Shown here piece after piece: positions 5,623-13,974 of a DNA stretch of 22,796 bases. The translations under genes and the position numbers were made by a program. The stretch covers positions 1 to 22,796 of IMG/VR virus record IMGVR_UViG_3300035487_000976. The stretch is one strand, 5' to 3'. The notes under the pieces are model-generated. The model saw nothing but the letters and a program-made list of their open reading frames with translations. It ran no database searches and was not told the DNA's origin. Position 1 is the first letter of the stretch, and every line of letters starts with the position of its first letter. This DNA comes from a virus.

Positions 5623-7601
5623 TGGTATTAGGTAATATAGCAAATGAATATGGTGACATAATGATCGCCTCGTTTAATGAACCTCTAATCGGAATTGAAA
5701 ACATAACAGGTTGGAACATTGTTGTTGGTTTAAAAACAACAGACATGGTTGGAAGTATATCTGTCGAAACGGGAAGCATGGAAGTAATCGGATTTCAAAC
5801 TCAATTTTTAGCTGCCTTTAATACTGTGGATAAAAATAAAATTATCATCGGTAATATAGAATATGAAATAGCTCAAGTTACTAACAACTATTCAATGACA
5901 CTAACAACACAGATGTCATTCACAGCAAGTGGATTAGATTATTTTATTCCTATTGATTCGAATAATCACTTTGAGTACGAGTTCAGATGGTCACAGACTG
6001 GTAACACATTTTCTGAATTTCAACAATTGAATGAAGGGCTAGCTCTTGGCGATCTTTTTAGTATTCCTTTTGATAAAACAAAGCCAGTATACGTAGATAC
6101 TAAATTTGAAGTTGATGGACTTGTTCCAGGTAATTCATTAGCGATATTATCAATTGATTATGTTTATCCGGATCCAGATACTGGAAATTTAATATCATGT
6201 CCTAACGTTTGTTTTGATGACGTAGCGTGTGATTCTTTTGGATATAATGGATGTGCAAATATTCATGTTGTTTGTGATGATAATCAATTTAAACCATACT
6301 CTTTAGATAAATCAAATAATTTATATAAACAATTAGTAAATATAGCATCTGATATATTTGGACACGAGGTTCAATATTTTAGAACAGAACCGGATTTAAG
6401 AACAAGCGATGTTATCTTAATGGAGTACTCATTACATAATGTAGTCGCTCAAGATACTCTTAAAATTCTTGTTCCAGATAATGAATTCCCAAGTGAGGCA
6501 AATACTTACGATATTTTTGGAATTGAATACGCTGAATTTGAAATTCATATTACTGCGACTGAATTTGAAAAAATCTTTGGTAGTGGTAAAAAACCAAGAA
6601 ATAAGGATTATATGTTTATTCCTCTTATTAATAGAATGTATGAGATTAACTCTCTTTCTATAGCGGACGAGTTTAATAAAACAAAATCTTATTGGAGAAT
6701 TAAACTAGTAAAATACCAAGAAAGAAGTTCAGTTTCTAAAAATGAATTTGAAATTGCAACAGATAATCTAACAACTGGAATAGAAGAAATATTTGGAGAA
6801 CAAATAGCAGCAGAATATGAAAAGAATACTAAACCCGATCAATACCAAACTGTTTCGACTTCATATAAAGATGGTATTAGAGAATTTATAAGTAAAGATC
6901 TTCAAATTATTGATTTTGATTTAAAAAACAGATGGACTGTTGTTAGTAAAAATTACTATGATTTAACTTCAGTTCCAATAGGAAACAATGTATTGCAATA
7001 TGATACAATTTCTAAAGTAACGCCAACACAGGACGCTGCGTTCACGGGTTGGTTTAAACCACAATTCGATTCAACAAGTACTGATGAATATTTCTTATTT
7101 GGAGATAACACTGCGCTTATAGGATTTAAGATCTATATTAGTAACACTAAGTTTAAAATTTTAGTTAATGGAAATACTACTGAACTATCACATGGAATAA
7201 CTCTAGATAGTAATAAGTGGTATTCCTACATTATAAATCTTTCAAATGAATTCTTAACAACTGGAGTTTATATTTATAGCTTAGATTTACAAAGTAACGT
7301 GCTAAGTACTGGAACCTTACCATTGTCAAATCTACCAGCATCAGGTTCAAATAATCTAGTACTAGAATTTGATAACATAACTCAAAATATAGCACCAATA
7401 TCTTGGGATTCTCCTTCGAAATATATGCTTAGGGGAAATAGCATGCACATGGCTAATATTAGAATGTTTAACACACCAATAGAATTAGAACAGCATGCTA
7501 ATGTATTAAATCAATATGTTGTTAGAGACAACCAATTGGCTATAATTATTGATAATGCAATACCAAGTCTAGGATTCCAGAAATTTGCTAACGCAAAATA
7601 A
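5622..7601 (+). CDS. 14: Neck protein, gp14-like, enlarged by extra beta domains including a LamG-like C-terminus
   Basis: Three regions are visible in 659 residues. (a) 43-110: GSISVETGSMEVIG...IIIGNIEYEIAQV...SMTLTT, a small beta domain common in phage virion proteins. (b) 245-370: EVQYFRTEPDLRTSDVILME, YDIFGIEY, KPRNKDYMFIPL, MYEINSLS and YWRIKLVKYQ match the core of T4 gp14 (VECYYVPREY.SPDLIFGED, GDLIYFP, LFEI, KF.YS). (c) 440-630: FTGWFKP, YFLFGD, FKIYISNTKFKILVNG, KWYSYIINL and ANIRMFNTPI form a LamG/concanavalin-like jelly roll. T4 gp14 has 256 residues, so this is more than twice as long. Five cysteines cluster at 193-218. Being directly ahead of genes 16-17-18-19 agrees with T4 order. 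It would sit at the head-tail joint; the lectin-like part could bind glycans or decorate the neck. Confidence 0.72.
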   Translation: MVLGNIANEYGDIMIASFNEPLIGIENITGWNIVVGLKTTDMVGSISVETGSMEVIGFQTQFLAAFNTVDKNKIIIGNIEYEIAQVTNNYSMTLTTQMSFTASGLDYFIPIDSNNHFEYEFRWSQTGNTFSEFQQLNEGLALGDLFSIPFDKTKPVYVDTKFEVDGLVPGNSLAILSIDYVYPDPDTGNLISCPNVCFDDVACDSFGYNGCANIHVVCDDNQFKPYSLDKSNNLYKQLVNIASDIFGHEVQYFRTEPDLRTSDVILMEYSLHNVVAQDTLKILVPDNEFPSEANTYDIFGIEYAEFEIHITATEFEKIFGSGKKPRNKDYMFIPLINRMYEINSLSIADEFNKTKSYWRIKLVKYQERSSVSKNEFEIATDNLTTGIEEIFGEQIAAEYEKNTKPDQYQTVSTSYKDGIREFISKDLQIIDFDLKNRWTVVSKNYYDLTSVPIGNNVLQYDTISKVTPTQDAAFTGWFKPQFDSTSTDEYFLFGDNTALIGFKIYISNTKFKILVNGNTTELSHGITLDSNKWYSYIINLSNEFLTTGVYIYSLDLQSNVLSTGTLPLSNLPASGSNNLVLEFDNITQNIAPISWDSPSKYMLRGNSMHMANIRMFNTPIELEQHANVLNQYVVRDNQLAIIIDNAIPSLGFQKFANAK

Positions 7602-7605
7602 TTGG

Positions 7606-7613
7606 GATAAATA
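7606..7613 (+). promoter_or_regulatory. Possible late promoter box GATAAATA
   Basis: GATAAATA differs by one base from the T4 late box TATAAATA and stands 21 bases before the small-terminase ATG. Short and AT-rich, so chance occurrence cannot be excluded. Confidence 0.3.
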
Positions 7614-7634
7614 TTCTAATAAAACTATACATTT

Positions 7635-8279
7635 ATGTCAGAAGATAAAAAGATTAATGATCAGGCTGAGGATATCAGAAAGGACTTAGAAGCCCTTATC
7701 GGAGAAAGCTCAGACCCTATAAAAGAAACTATAGATATTGACCCACAATTACCTGCTAAAAGAATGGAACCACTAGTTTCTTTTGGAGAACTTAAAGCAA
7801 GTTCAACAAAAAAGGCAAAGAAAACAATCACAGCACTAATGAAGTTTTATCTCGACGAGGATATTATCGAAAAAGATGAATATGTTCAGGCTAAAAAGAA
7901 AATGGATGAAATGACGATGAGTTCGTTAGTTTATCAATTACAAGCAGGAGAAAGAGCACTAACAATACTACTTGAAACTATTGAAGATGGAGAAATTGCT
8001 CCAAGAATGTTTGAAGTACTTGCTACTTTACAGAAGTCAATGTTAGATATAATTAAATCCCAAACAATGTATTTAATGGCTACTGAAGAAAGTGCTAAGA
8101 GAATTGCAAGGGATATTGATATTTATAAAAGAAGAGATGACGTTAGAGAAATCAAAGAATCAGGAGGTTCATCTTCATCACAAGATGGAACAACACTAAG
8201 AGGATCAAAAGATTTAATGAAATTAATCAGAGATGGAATGAATCCTGATGAAATCGAAGATGTTGAAATAACAGAATAA
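7635..8279 (+). CDS. 16: Small terminase subunit, gp16-like
   Basis: Recognises or organises DNA at the start of packaging and regulates the large subunit. The central helical region ERALTILLETIEDG...APRMFEVLATLQKSMLDIIKSQ matches the T4 gp16 core ([38 protein letters not shown]) in register; this is the ring-forming coiled coil. The length (214) is somewhat above T4 gp16 (164), with an acidic N-terminal extension. A Ser-rich linker (SGGSSSSQDG) and the ending GSKDLMKLIRDG..PDEIED resemble the gp16 C-terminus (GSPTELMDEIG). It is one base away from the large terminase gene, the canonical arrangement. Confidence 0.85.
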   Translation: MSEDKKINDQAEDIRKDLEALIGESSDPIKETIDIDPQLPAKRMEPLVSFGELKASSTKKAKKTITALMKFYLDEDIIEKDEYVQAKKKMDEMTMSSLVYQLQAGERALTILLETIEDGEIAPRMFEVLATLQKSMLDIIKSQTMYLMATEESAKRIARDIDIYKRRDDVREIKESGGSSSSQDGTTLRGSKDLMKLIRDGMNPDEIEDVEITE

Positions 8280-8280
8280 T

Positions 8281-10104
8281 ATGAGTGAAATTGGAGATAA
8301 TAAATGGATTCCAAAAGGAGAATCGTCTAAAGATGCTCAAAAACTCGTATGGTCAACAAAAAGTATTAATGATTTATTAGTCGCACTTGATAAAGGATAT
8401 AGACCACAGGTTTCTATGCCATTTTATGAAGGTAAGCAATTTTTAAAGAGAGGTAATATTGTATTTGAATACACCGACGAAGAGATATCTGAATTAGCGA
8501 AATGTGCAAACGATATTGTATATTTTGCTGAAAAGTACGCTGTTGTAATGACAGATGAGGGAGTTCAGCAGGTTAAGTTAAGAGATTATCAAAAGAAAAT
8601 GCTTAGAGATTTTCAACACAATAGATTTAATATTGTTTTAGCTTCTCGTCAAATGGGTAAAACAGTAACTGCCAGCATTTTTAATGCATGGTATTTAACT
8701 TTCAATTATGATAAAACTACACTGCTACTAGCAAACAAGTCTGATTCAACAAAAGAAATTATTGACAAAGCAAAAGTCGTACTTGAAAATCTACCATTCT
8801 ATATGAAGCCTGGTATTATTAAGTATGATGTAATGAATGTTCGTTCAGATAATGGATGCCGTTTAGTTGGTCAATCAACAACTGCCAAATCAGGTATTGG
8901 TTTTACAATTCATAATTTATATCTAGATGAGTTTGCGCACGTTCACCCAACAATTGTAAATTCATTTTATGAAAACGTGTACCCAACGCTTTCTGCTTCT
9001 AAAGTTTCTAGAATCAATATCACATCAACACCAAATGGATTTAATAAATTTTATGAAATCTATGCAGATGCTGAAAAGGGTAACAATGAATATAAAGCTA
9101 CTAGAATTGATTGGTGGCAACATCCAGACAGAGACGATGCTTGGTACAAAAGAGAATTAGGTAACTTAGGATCTGAAGATGCATTTAATAGACAGTATGG
9201 AAATGAATTTACAAGTTCATCCAGTCTATTATTAAGCCCTGATACTATGAAGATTATCAGAAAGAACGCTAGTAACTTCGAATGGTATGATCTAGAAGAA
9301 TTTGATAATATACACATAGATACTAAAGGTCACTTAGGTTTTGCGCCTGGATTTGATGTTGAGTCTGCAAATGATCCAAATAAATATTATCTATTTTCAG
9401 TAGATATTGCAGAAGGAAACGGTGGAGATTTTTCAGTAATTAATATATTTGAAGTTGAACCAATGACCGACAAGGATATTAAATCATTTGTAGGACCACA
9501 AGCAATGTATGATTTCTTTAAAATAAATCAAGTTGCTGTTTTTAGAAGTAATGATCATCCTATTGAAGATTTTGCAAAGGTCTTATATACCTTAGCAATA
9601 GATGTATTTAATTCAGAAAATGTTAAAATGATTATTGAATATAATACTTATGGAAGTATCTTATTAAAATACTTATCAACAGTATTCTCTGGTAGAAATG
9701 ATTTTGAAGACGAAATGGTCTTAAGATTTAAACACAGACACGACGCAAAAACAGTTAAACCAGGAATCAGATTAAAAAGTGATAATAAATCAGTATTCTG
9801 TCAAAACTTTAAAAAATTGATAGAAATGAATAAAATGAAAATTAATGAAGTTGCTACAGTTCAAGAGGCAAGTCTTTTTGGAACATTACGAAATGGTAGT
9901 TATGGAGCCCAAATGGGAAATGATGATACTATAATGACCTGTATAACTGCAACTGAATTTTTTCAAACAACCGATTATGCAGATTATGTCGAAGAATTAC
10001 TTGATATAATCGCACCAGAAAAATTTAAACTAATGGAAGAAACACTCTATAAAGATTTAGATGTTGAAGGTGATTTACAATTTGATATTTATGATCTTTT
10101 GTAA
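8281..10104 (+). CDS. 17: Large terminase subunit, gp17-like (ATPase and nuclease)
   Basis: Packaging motor that pumps DNA into the prohead and cuts the concatemer. At 607 residues it matches T4 gp17 (610). ATPase domain: adenine-binding region LRDYQKKMLRDF (100-111), Walker A SRQMGKT (122-128), Walker B LYLDEF (213-218) and coupling motif STPNG (249-253). Nuclease domain of the RNase H fold: first acidic residue D375 in FSVDIAEGNGGD, E453 in IIEYNTYG, and D548/D549 in GNDDTIM. A linker between the domains lies around 340-365. All key residues are present, so it should be active. It directly follows gene 16 and precedes the sheath gene, as in T4. Confidence 0.97.
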   Translation: MSEIGDNKWIPKGESSKDAQKLVWSTKSINDLLVALDKGYRPQVSMPFYEGKQFLKRGNIVFEYTDEEISELAKCANDIVYFAEKYAVVMTDEGVQQVKLRDYQKKMLRDFQHNRFNIVLASRQMGKTVTASIFNAWYLTFNYDKTTLLLANKSDSTKEIIDKAKVVLENLPFYMKPGIIKYDVMNVRSDNGCRLVGQSTTAKSGIGFTIHNLYLDEFAHVHPTIVNSFYENVYPTLSASKVSRINITSTPNGFNKFYEIYADAEKGNNEYKATRIDWWQHPDRDDAWYKRELGNLGSEDAFNRQYGNEFTSSSSLLLSPDTMKIIRKNASNFEWYDLEEFDNIHIDTKGHLGFAPGFDVESANDPNKYYLFSVDIAEGNGGDFSVINIFEVEPMTDKDIKSFVGPQAMYDFFKINQVAVFRSNDHPIEDFAKVLYTLAIDVFNSENVKMIIEYNTYGSILLKYLSTVFSGRNDFEDEMVLRFKHRHDAKTVKPGIRLKSDNKSVFCQNFKKLIEMNKMKINEVATVQEASLFGTLRNGSYGAQMGNDDTIMTCITATEFFQTTDYADYVEELLDIIAPEKFKLMEETLYKDLDVEGDLQFDIYDLL

Positions 10105-10122
10105 TAAACCCAAAGATAAATT

Positions 10123-10138
10123 AGATATATAATAAAAG
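10123..10138 (+). promoter_or_regulatory. Candidate late promoter ahead of tail sheath gene
   Basis: AGATATATAATAAAAG contains TATATAA at 10126-10132, 28 bases from the sheath ATG. The tail tube gene has the near-identical AGATATATAAAAAAA at the same kind of distance. The heptamer resembles the T4 late box TATAAATA. Confidence 0.55.
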
Positions 10139-10160
10139 AAAAAAAAATAAATTATAAATT

Positions 10161-13067
10161 ATGGCACTTAGTCCTCAATTATTACAATTTAAGAGCTCAG
10201 GAGTTTACAGACTAGAATTTGATAAGTCACAAACCTCTAACATTAATGTTGAAACTCTTAGATTAGTTGTAGGTACCTCTAGGAAGGGACCTTACAATAC
10301 ACCAGTTCTTATTGATACTGTTGAATCATTTAACGATGTTTTCGGTGGAATTGATAAAAACTTAGAAAAAAAGGGAATGTTTTTCCATAGATCAGCGGTT
10401 GAAGCTCTTTCAAGAGGTCCAATCTTAGCATTGAACTTAGGAAAAATGACACCAACAACTTATGATGCTGGTGGAGTTTTCTTAGGCGGTGATACAGCTC
10501 ACTTCCAATCTGTTTCAACAAATGGATCATTAGAAGGAAACAAATCAAATCAAGATTTTGATGCTTATTCAGAGTTCTTTAACACTGAAAAGTTTTGGGT
10601 ACCATCTGATGTTAATACGTTACAAACAATTAACGGAAATAACGCAAATGAAGGCAACTTATTAAACTTTGTTAACATTAAACAACAAGCTATTACAGTA
10701 ATCACAAGACAGGCGGCTAATGTTGCTGAATTTGATATGACTGCTAGAGAATGGTATGGTGAAGGTAATGTACCTTCTTATTTAAATGAATTAGACAGAA
10801 TGTCTGATTATATGTTAGATGTATTTGTATTTAAAGGAGAATTTAACGCAACCGCTTTAAAGAACGATCCAATTTATGGAGACTACTTTGATGAAGGTGG
10901 TTTACTAGTTGAAAAATTAGCTGAATTTGCTAACTTAAGACAAATTACTCTTTTAGCACAATACACTGGTTCTATCCTTCCAGGATTTAAAGATTTAGAA
11001 GGAAGAAACTTATACATCGAATCAATCGTAAACTTAGAGGCTAGAAGAACTGGTCTTTTCTGTGCAGTTGATGAAGATGCAGTATTAGATGAAAATGGAA
11101 CTAAAGTAGATTTCGTAGGTCATGCTATTGATGCTGACGAAGATTTCGAAGTCTTATCTCACGTAGTTGGACAAGATGTAACAGTGCCACATTCAATTAC
11201 TATAGGCGCTGGATCAGTTAATGTATCTGGAGCATCTAGTAATCAATTAGCTTTTACAGGAGTTTTACAAACAGAATATAACAATGCAAATATAGATACT
11301 GATGATTTCGTAGATTCATTAATTTCTAATGAATATGCTAAAGTTGATTCTGTTAGCGCATTCACAGAGACAAACACAGGATTAATTGCTGGTCCAGTAC
11401 CTGCAGTACCACATGTTTCAGTAAATACATCAGCGCCGGGAATCACAACTACGGCAAACCTAGCTGGAGATGTTATTGACATAACAGGAATAACTGCACT
11501 TGCTGCAGCGAATTTTGCTATTGGAAAATTCTACTCAACAGATTCAGGATTAACTGGAAATGAAATTGTTAATAACACTTACGTTGGTGGTGTTTTACAA
11601 TTAACTTTTACTAGCGCAATAGCATCACCGTTGCCAACAACATGGGATCTATATACATCATTATATGTAGCTGAGGTATTTTCTATTGGAGATTTTACAA
11701 TTACATGTCTTGAAGCAGTTGCAGCACCTGGTGCTACGGTATCTTTATATCACGTAACTAATTCAAGAGTTATTGATTTAGATTTCCCATCAATAGGTGG
11801 AACATTATTATCACAAATTGCTGGAAGTACTAACTTTGATGTACAATTTGCGACTATATTAACAGCACCTGCTATATTCCCACTAAGTGTTGGAATGTAT
11901 GTTGATTCTGCAATTTCTGGTAGAATCGCGAGAATATCAAGAATTGAAAAAGTAGTTGCCACTACAGTAACTTACAAAGTATACTGTGATATCGAACCAG
12001 CATTTGCTAACAGATTAATAAAATCTTTCTCAACTGCTTCTGACTACTACAAGACACTTGTATTACCAAAAGCATCTATTGCTGTTAAATCAATAACAAA
12101 TTACTTATCAGTTCTTACTGGAGGTTATGGTTTATATGACGCACTTATCGATAAAGATATTATCGACTTTAGATATGTTGTTGATACATTTACTTCATTC
12201 TCAGACGGTAAAATTGAGACTAAGAAAAACTTATCTCAATTAGCGAAAGACAGAGAAAACGCTGCTGCTATCTTAAATGCTCCAACTGTTGCTGATTTTA
12301 AAGCATCATTTGATCCATCATTTAAAGACGCTAACGGAACATTCAAAACTCAATTTATTAAAACTGGAGGTAACTTAGATCAGAATCCTACATTCTTATA
12401 CAATCTTCCAAGTATCGCAGAAGGTGCAAACTATGCATTCTACTACGCTCCTGGATTAGTTGTAAATGATAATGGAAAAGATATAGTAGTTCCACCAGCA
12501 GCATACGTTGCTAACAATTACATCGACAAATACACTAACGCTTTACCATGGTCAATCGTGGCTGGTCCAAGACGTGGTGTGGTTTCTGGTGCAAATGTTA
12601 AAGGAGCTGAATATTCTTTTGATAAAAACGATAGAGACATCCTAGAGCCATTCGGAATTAACCCGATTGTATTTCAAAGAGGTGTTGGTCTAACAATTTT
12701 AGGAAACAAAACAGCACAACAATCTATTAAATCTGCACTTTCTTCTGCTCACGTAAGAGAAGTACTTATTTATATACAAGATGGTATGGCTAATATCCTA
12801 AAGGATTACGTATTTGAATTTAACACTGTACAAACTAGACTTGAAATTAAAACTTTAGCAGATTCTTTCATGGAATCAGTTAAACAAGATAGTGGTGTAT
12901 ATGAATTCAGAAACATAATGGATCAAACAAACAATACTAACGAAGTTATCGATAATAACATGGGAATCATTGATACTTATGTTGAACCAGTTAAAGGTTT
13001 AGAAATCGTTGTTCATAGAACTACAATTCTTAACACTGGAGAAATTCAATCAGGAAACTTAGGTTAA
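10161..13067 (+). CDS. 18: Contractile tail sheath protein, gp18-like, with large inserted domain
   Basis: The N-terminal region has sheath features (RLVVGTSRKGPYNTPVLIDT, 34-53; ESFNDVFGG, 55-63). The C-terminal region matches T4 gp18: RDILEPFGINPI (RDALYVIGVNPV in T4), VREVLIYIQDGM, FNTVQTRLEIKTLADSF and the ending GVYEFRNIMDQTNNTNEVID (T4: GIYEYRVVCDTTNNTPSVID). The protein is 968 residues against 659 in T4. The excess is mainly at about 335-635, where the sequence becomes rich in Ala, Ser, Thr, Val and Gly with repeated beta-strand patterns; after YKTLVLPKASIAV the sheath fold resumes. Such surface-exposed protrusion domains vary greatly among sheath proteins. An A-rich leader and TATATAA box precede the gene. 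Confidence 0.93.
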   Translation: MALSPQLLQFKSSGVYRLEFDKSQTSNINVETLRLVVGTSRKGPYNTPVLIDTVESFNDVFGGIDKNLEKKGMFFHRSAVEALSRGPILALNLGKMTPTTYDAGGVFLGGDTAHFQSVSTNGSLEGNKSNQDFDAYSEFFNTEKFWVPSDVNTLQTINGNNANEGNLLNFVNIKQQAITVITRQAANVAEFDMTAREWYGEGNVPSYLNELDRMSDYMLDVFVFKGEFNATALKNDPIYGDYFDEGGLLVEKLAEFANLRQITLLAQYTGSILPGFKDLEGRNLYIESIVNLEARRTGLFCAVDEDAVLDENGTKVDFVGHAIDADEDFEVLSHVVGQDVTVPHSITIGAGSVNVSGASSNQLAFTGVLQTEYNNANIDTDDFVDSLISNEYAKVDSVSAFTETNTGLIAGPVPAVPHVSVNTSAPGITTTANLAGDVIDITGITALAAANFAIGKFYSTDSGLTGNEIVNNTYVGGVLQLTFTSAIASPLPTTWDLYTSLYVAEVFSIGDFTITCLEAVAAPGATVSLYHVTNSRVIDLDFPSIGGTLLSQIAGSTNFDVQFATILTAPAIFPLSVGMYVDSAISGRIARISRIEKVVATTVTYKVYCDIEPAFANRLIKSFSTASDYYKTLVLPKASIAVKSITNYLSVLTGGYGLYDALIDKDIIDFRYVVDTFTSFSDGKIETKKNLSQLAKDRENAAAILNAPTVADFKASFDPSFKDANGTFKTQFIKTGGNLDQNPTFLYNLPSIAEGANYAFYYAPGLVVNDNGKDIVVPPAAYVANNYIDKYTNALPWSIVAGPRRGVVSGANVKGAEYSFDKNDRDILEPFGINPIVFQRGVGLTILGNKTAQQSIKSALSSAHVREVLIYIQDGMANILKDYVFEFNTVQTRLEIKTLADSFMESVKQDSGVYEFRNIMDQTNNTNEVIDNNMGIIDTYVEPVKGLEIVVHRTTILNTGEIQSGNLG

Positions 13068-13073
13068 TATTTA

Positions 13074-13090
13074 AAGATATATAAAAAAAT
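13074..13090 (+). promoter_or_regulatory. Candidate late promoter ahead of tail tube gene
   Basis: AAGATATATAAAAAAAT with TATATAA at 13078-13084, 23 bases ahead of the tube ATG. It shares AGATATATAA with the sheath gene promoter candidate. Confidence 0.55.
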
Positions 13091-13107
13091 AAACAATATA
13101 AAATAAC

Positions 13108-13662
13108 ATGGCTTTACCACATTATTCACAAGATCAGACAAGTAGACAAGGTAGACAGTTTGAACCAGTTCAGGCTAACCTGTTTGAGGTAACTATACTT
13201 CCTCCAGCTGGTGTTGCAGATGCACCACTAATGCTTCAACATGTAAATTCAATCTCAGGATTAGAATTATACAAAGGAGTAGATGCAGTTGCACAAAAAT
13301 ACAAATTCTCTACTCGTTCGTACGCTGGTATGCCAAGTGAAACAGCTGTTGATATCACAATCAACTTCTCGTTAAACTTGAACGAAGCAAACCAAGCATA
13401 CTTATACAAATCAATTAGACAATGGTATAATTCACAATATGACCCACAGACTGGTGCTATGGGACTTAAGAAGGATTACGTTGGAACAATTGTAATCGTA
13501 CAGTTTAACAGAGCTGGAGATATTTATAGAACAGTAACTTTAGAAGACTGTTTCATAACTTCAGGTGCTCCGTTTACTAACGACCTTTCTTACGAATCTG
13601 CAGATCCTGCTCAATTAGAAATTGGATGGAGATGTGATACGTTTAAAGAAGTATTAGCATAA
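13108..13662 (+). CDS. 19: Tail tube protein, gp19-like
   Basis: Forms the rigid inner tube of the contractile tail. The protein is 184 residues (T4 gp19: 163). It reads F.PVQANLFEVTILPP (18-33), VNSISGLEL (46-54), RSYAGMPSETAVDITINFSL (70-89), an interior helix ANQAYLYKSIRQWYNSQYDP, and a C-terminal strand region ending GWRCDTFKEV. This strand-helix-strand layout, the motif of a distorted beta barrel with one helix, is that of gp19 and its relatives, and the gene stands immediately after the sheath gene as expected. It is followed by the strongest terminator in the left two thirds of the window, which suggests high expression of a separate transcript from its own TATATAA promoter. Confidence 0.92.
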   Translation: MALPHYSQDQTSRQGRQFEPVQANLFEVTILPPAGVADAPLMLQHVNSISGLELYKGVDAVAQKYKFSTRSYAGMPSETAVDITINFSLNLNEANQAYLYKSIRQWYNSQYDPQTGAMGLKKDYVGTIVIVQFNRAGDIYRTVTLEDCFITSGAPFTNDLSYESADPAQLEIGWRCDTFKEVLA

Positions 13663-13680
13663 TAAATCTAAAACAACAAC

Positions 13681-13717
13681 AATAGGGGATAGTTCTCTGG
13701 AATTATTCCCTATTTTT
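13681..13717 (+). terminator. Strong Rho-independent terminator after the tail tube gene
   Basis: AATAGGGGATAGTT at 13681-13694 pairs with AATTATTCCCTATT at 13701-13714, with wobble G-T pairs, around a CTCTGG loop, giving about 14 pairs, and is followed by a T-run to 13717. It lies 19 bases after the tube stop codon. Confidence 0.85.
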
Positions 13718-13756
13718 ATGAAACTAATACATAATATAATAATATAATAATAATAA

Positions 13757-13972
13757 ATGGATAAACTGACTAAAAAGTTACAAGTTCTATTGTCTGAAGA
13801 CGAAGTAACTATGATTAATCGGATAATCCTTAACGAAGCAATTGAAACAGGACAACGTCCAGTATCAGTATCAGCTTTCATTAGAGACATTATTCGAATT
13901 GAAATTAATAAAAAAGGGAATGATATTAAACCCTGGGACAAAGCAAATATCAAAAAACTTAAAGATAAATAA
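13757..13972 (+). CDS. Small ribbon-helix-helix-like protein, 71 aa
   Basis: The layout fits a ribbon-helix-helix DNA-binding fold: a short strand KKLQVLLS (6-13), a helix DEVTMINRIILNEAIE (15-30), a turn with GQRP, and a second helix starting SVSAFIRDIIRIEI (37-50), followed by a Lys-rich tail. The SxSAFIRDII second helix is typical of this fold, but the insertion between the helices is long, so this is tentative. Dimeric proteins of this kind act as repressors or autoregulators. It lies in the tail gene cluster just after a terminator and only two bases ahead of the next gene, with a run of TAA-rich sequence upstream (13726-13756). No counterpart is known to me at this position in T4. Confidence 0.6.
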   Translation: MDKLTKKLQVLLSEDEVTMINRIILNEAIETGQRPVSVSAFIRDIIRIEINKKGNDIKPWDKANIKKLKDK

Positions 13973-13974
13973 AT

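Noticed and set aside
6469-6663. Plus-strand frame within the neck gene
   Set aside because: Shadow frame inside a gene with recognised protein motifs.
6940-7601. A possible diversity-generating variable region in the LamG-like domain
   Set aside because: No reverse transcriptase gene or near-identical template repeat is visible in the window; lectin-like fold alone is not enough.
13726-13756. TAA-rich tract before the ribbon-helix-helix-like gene as a promoter
   Set aside because: It contains no TATATAA or TANNTTTG box at a fitting distance; simple trinucleotide-rich sequence, so I mention it only as a possible binding region.
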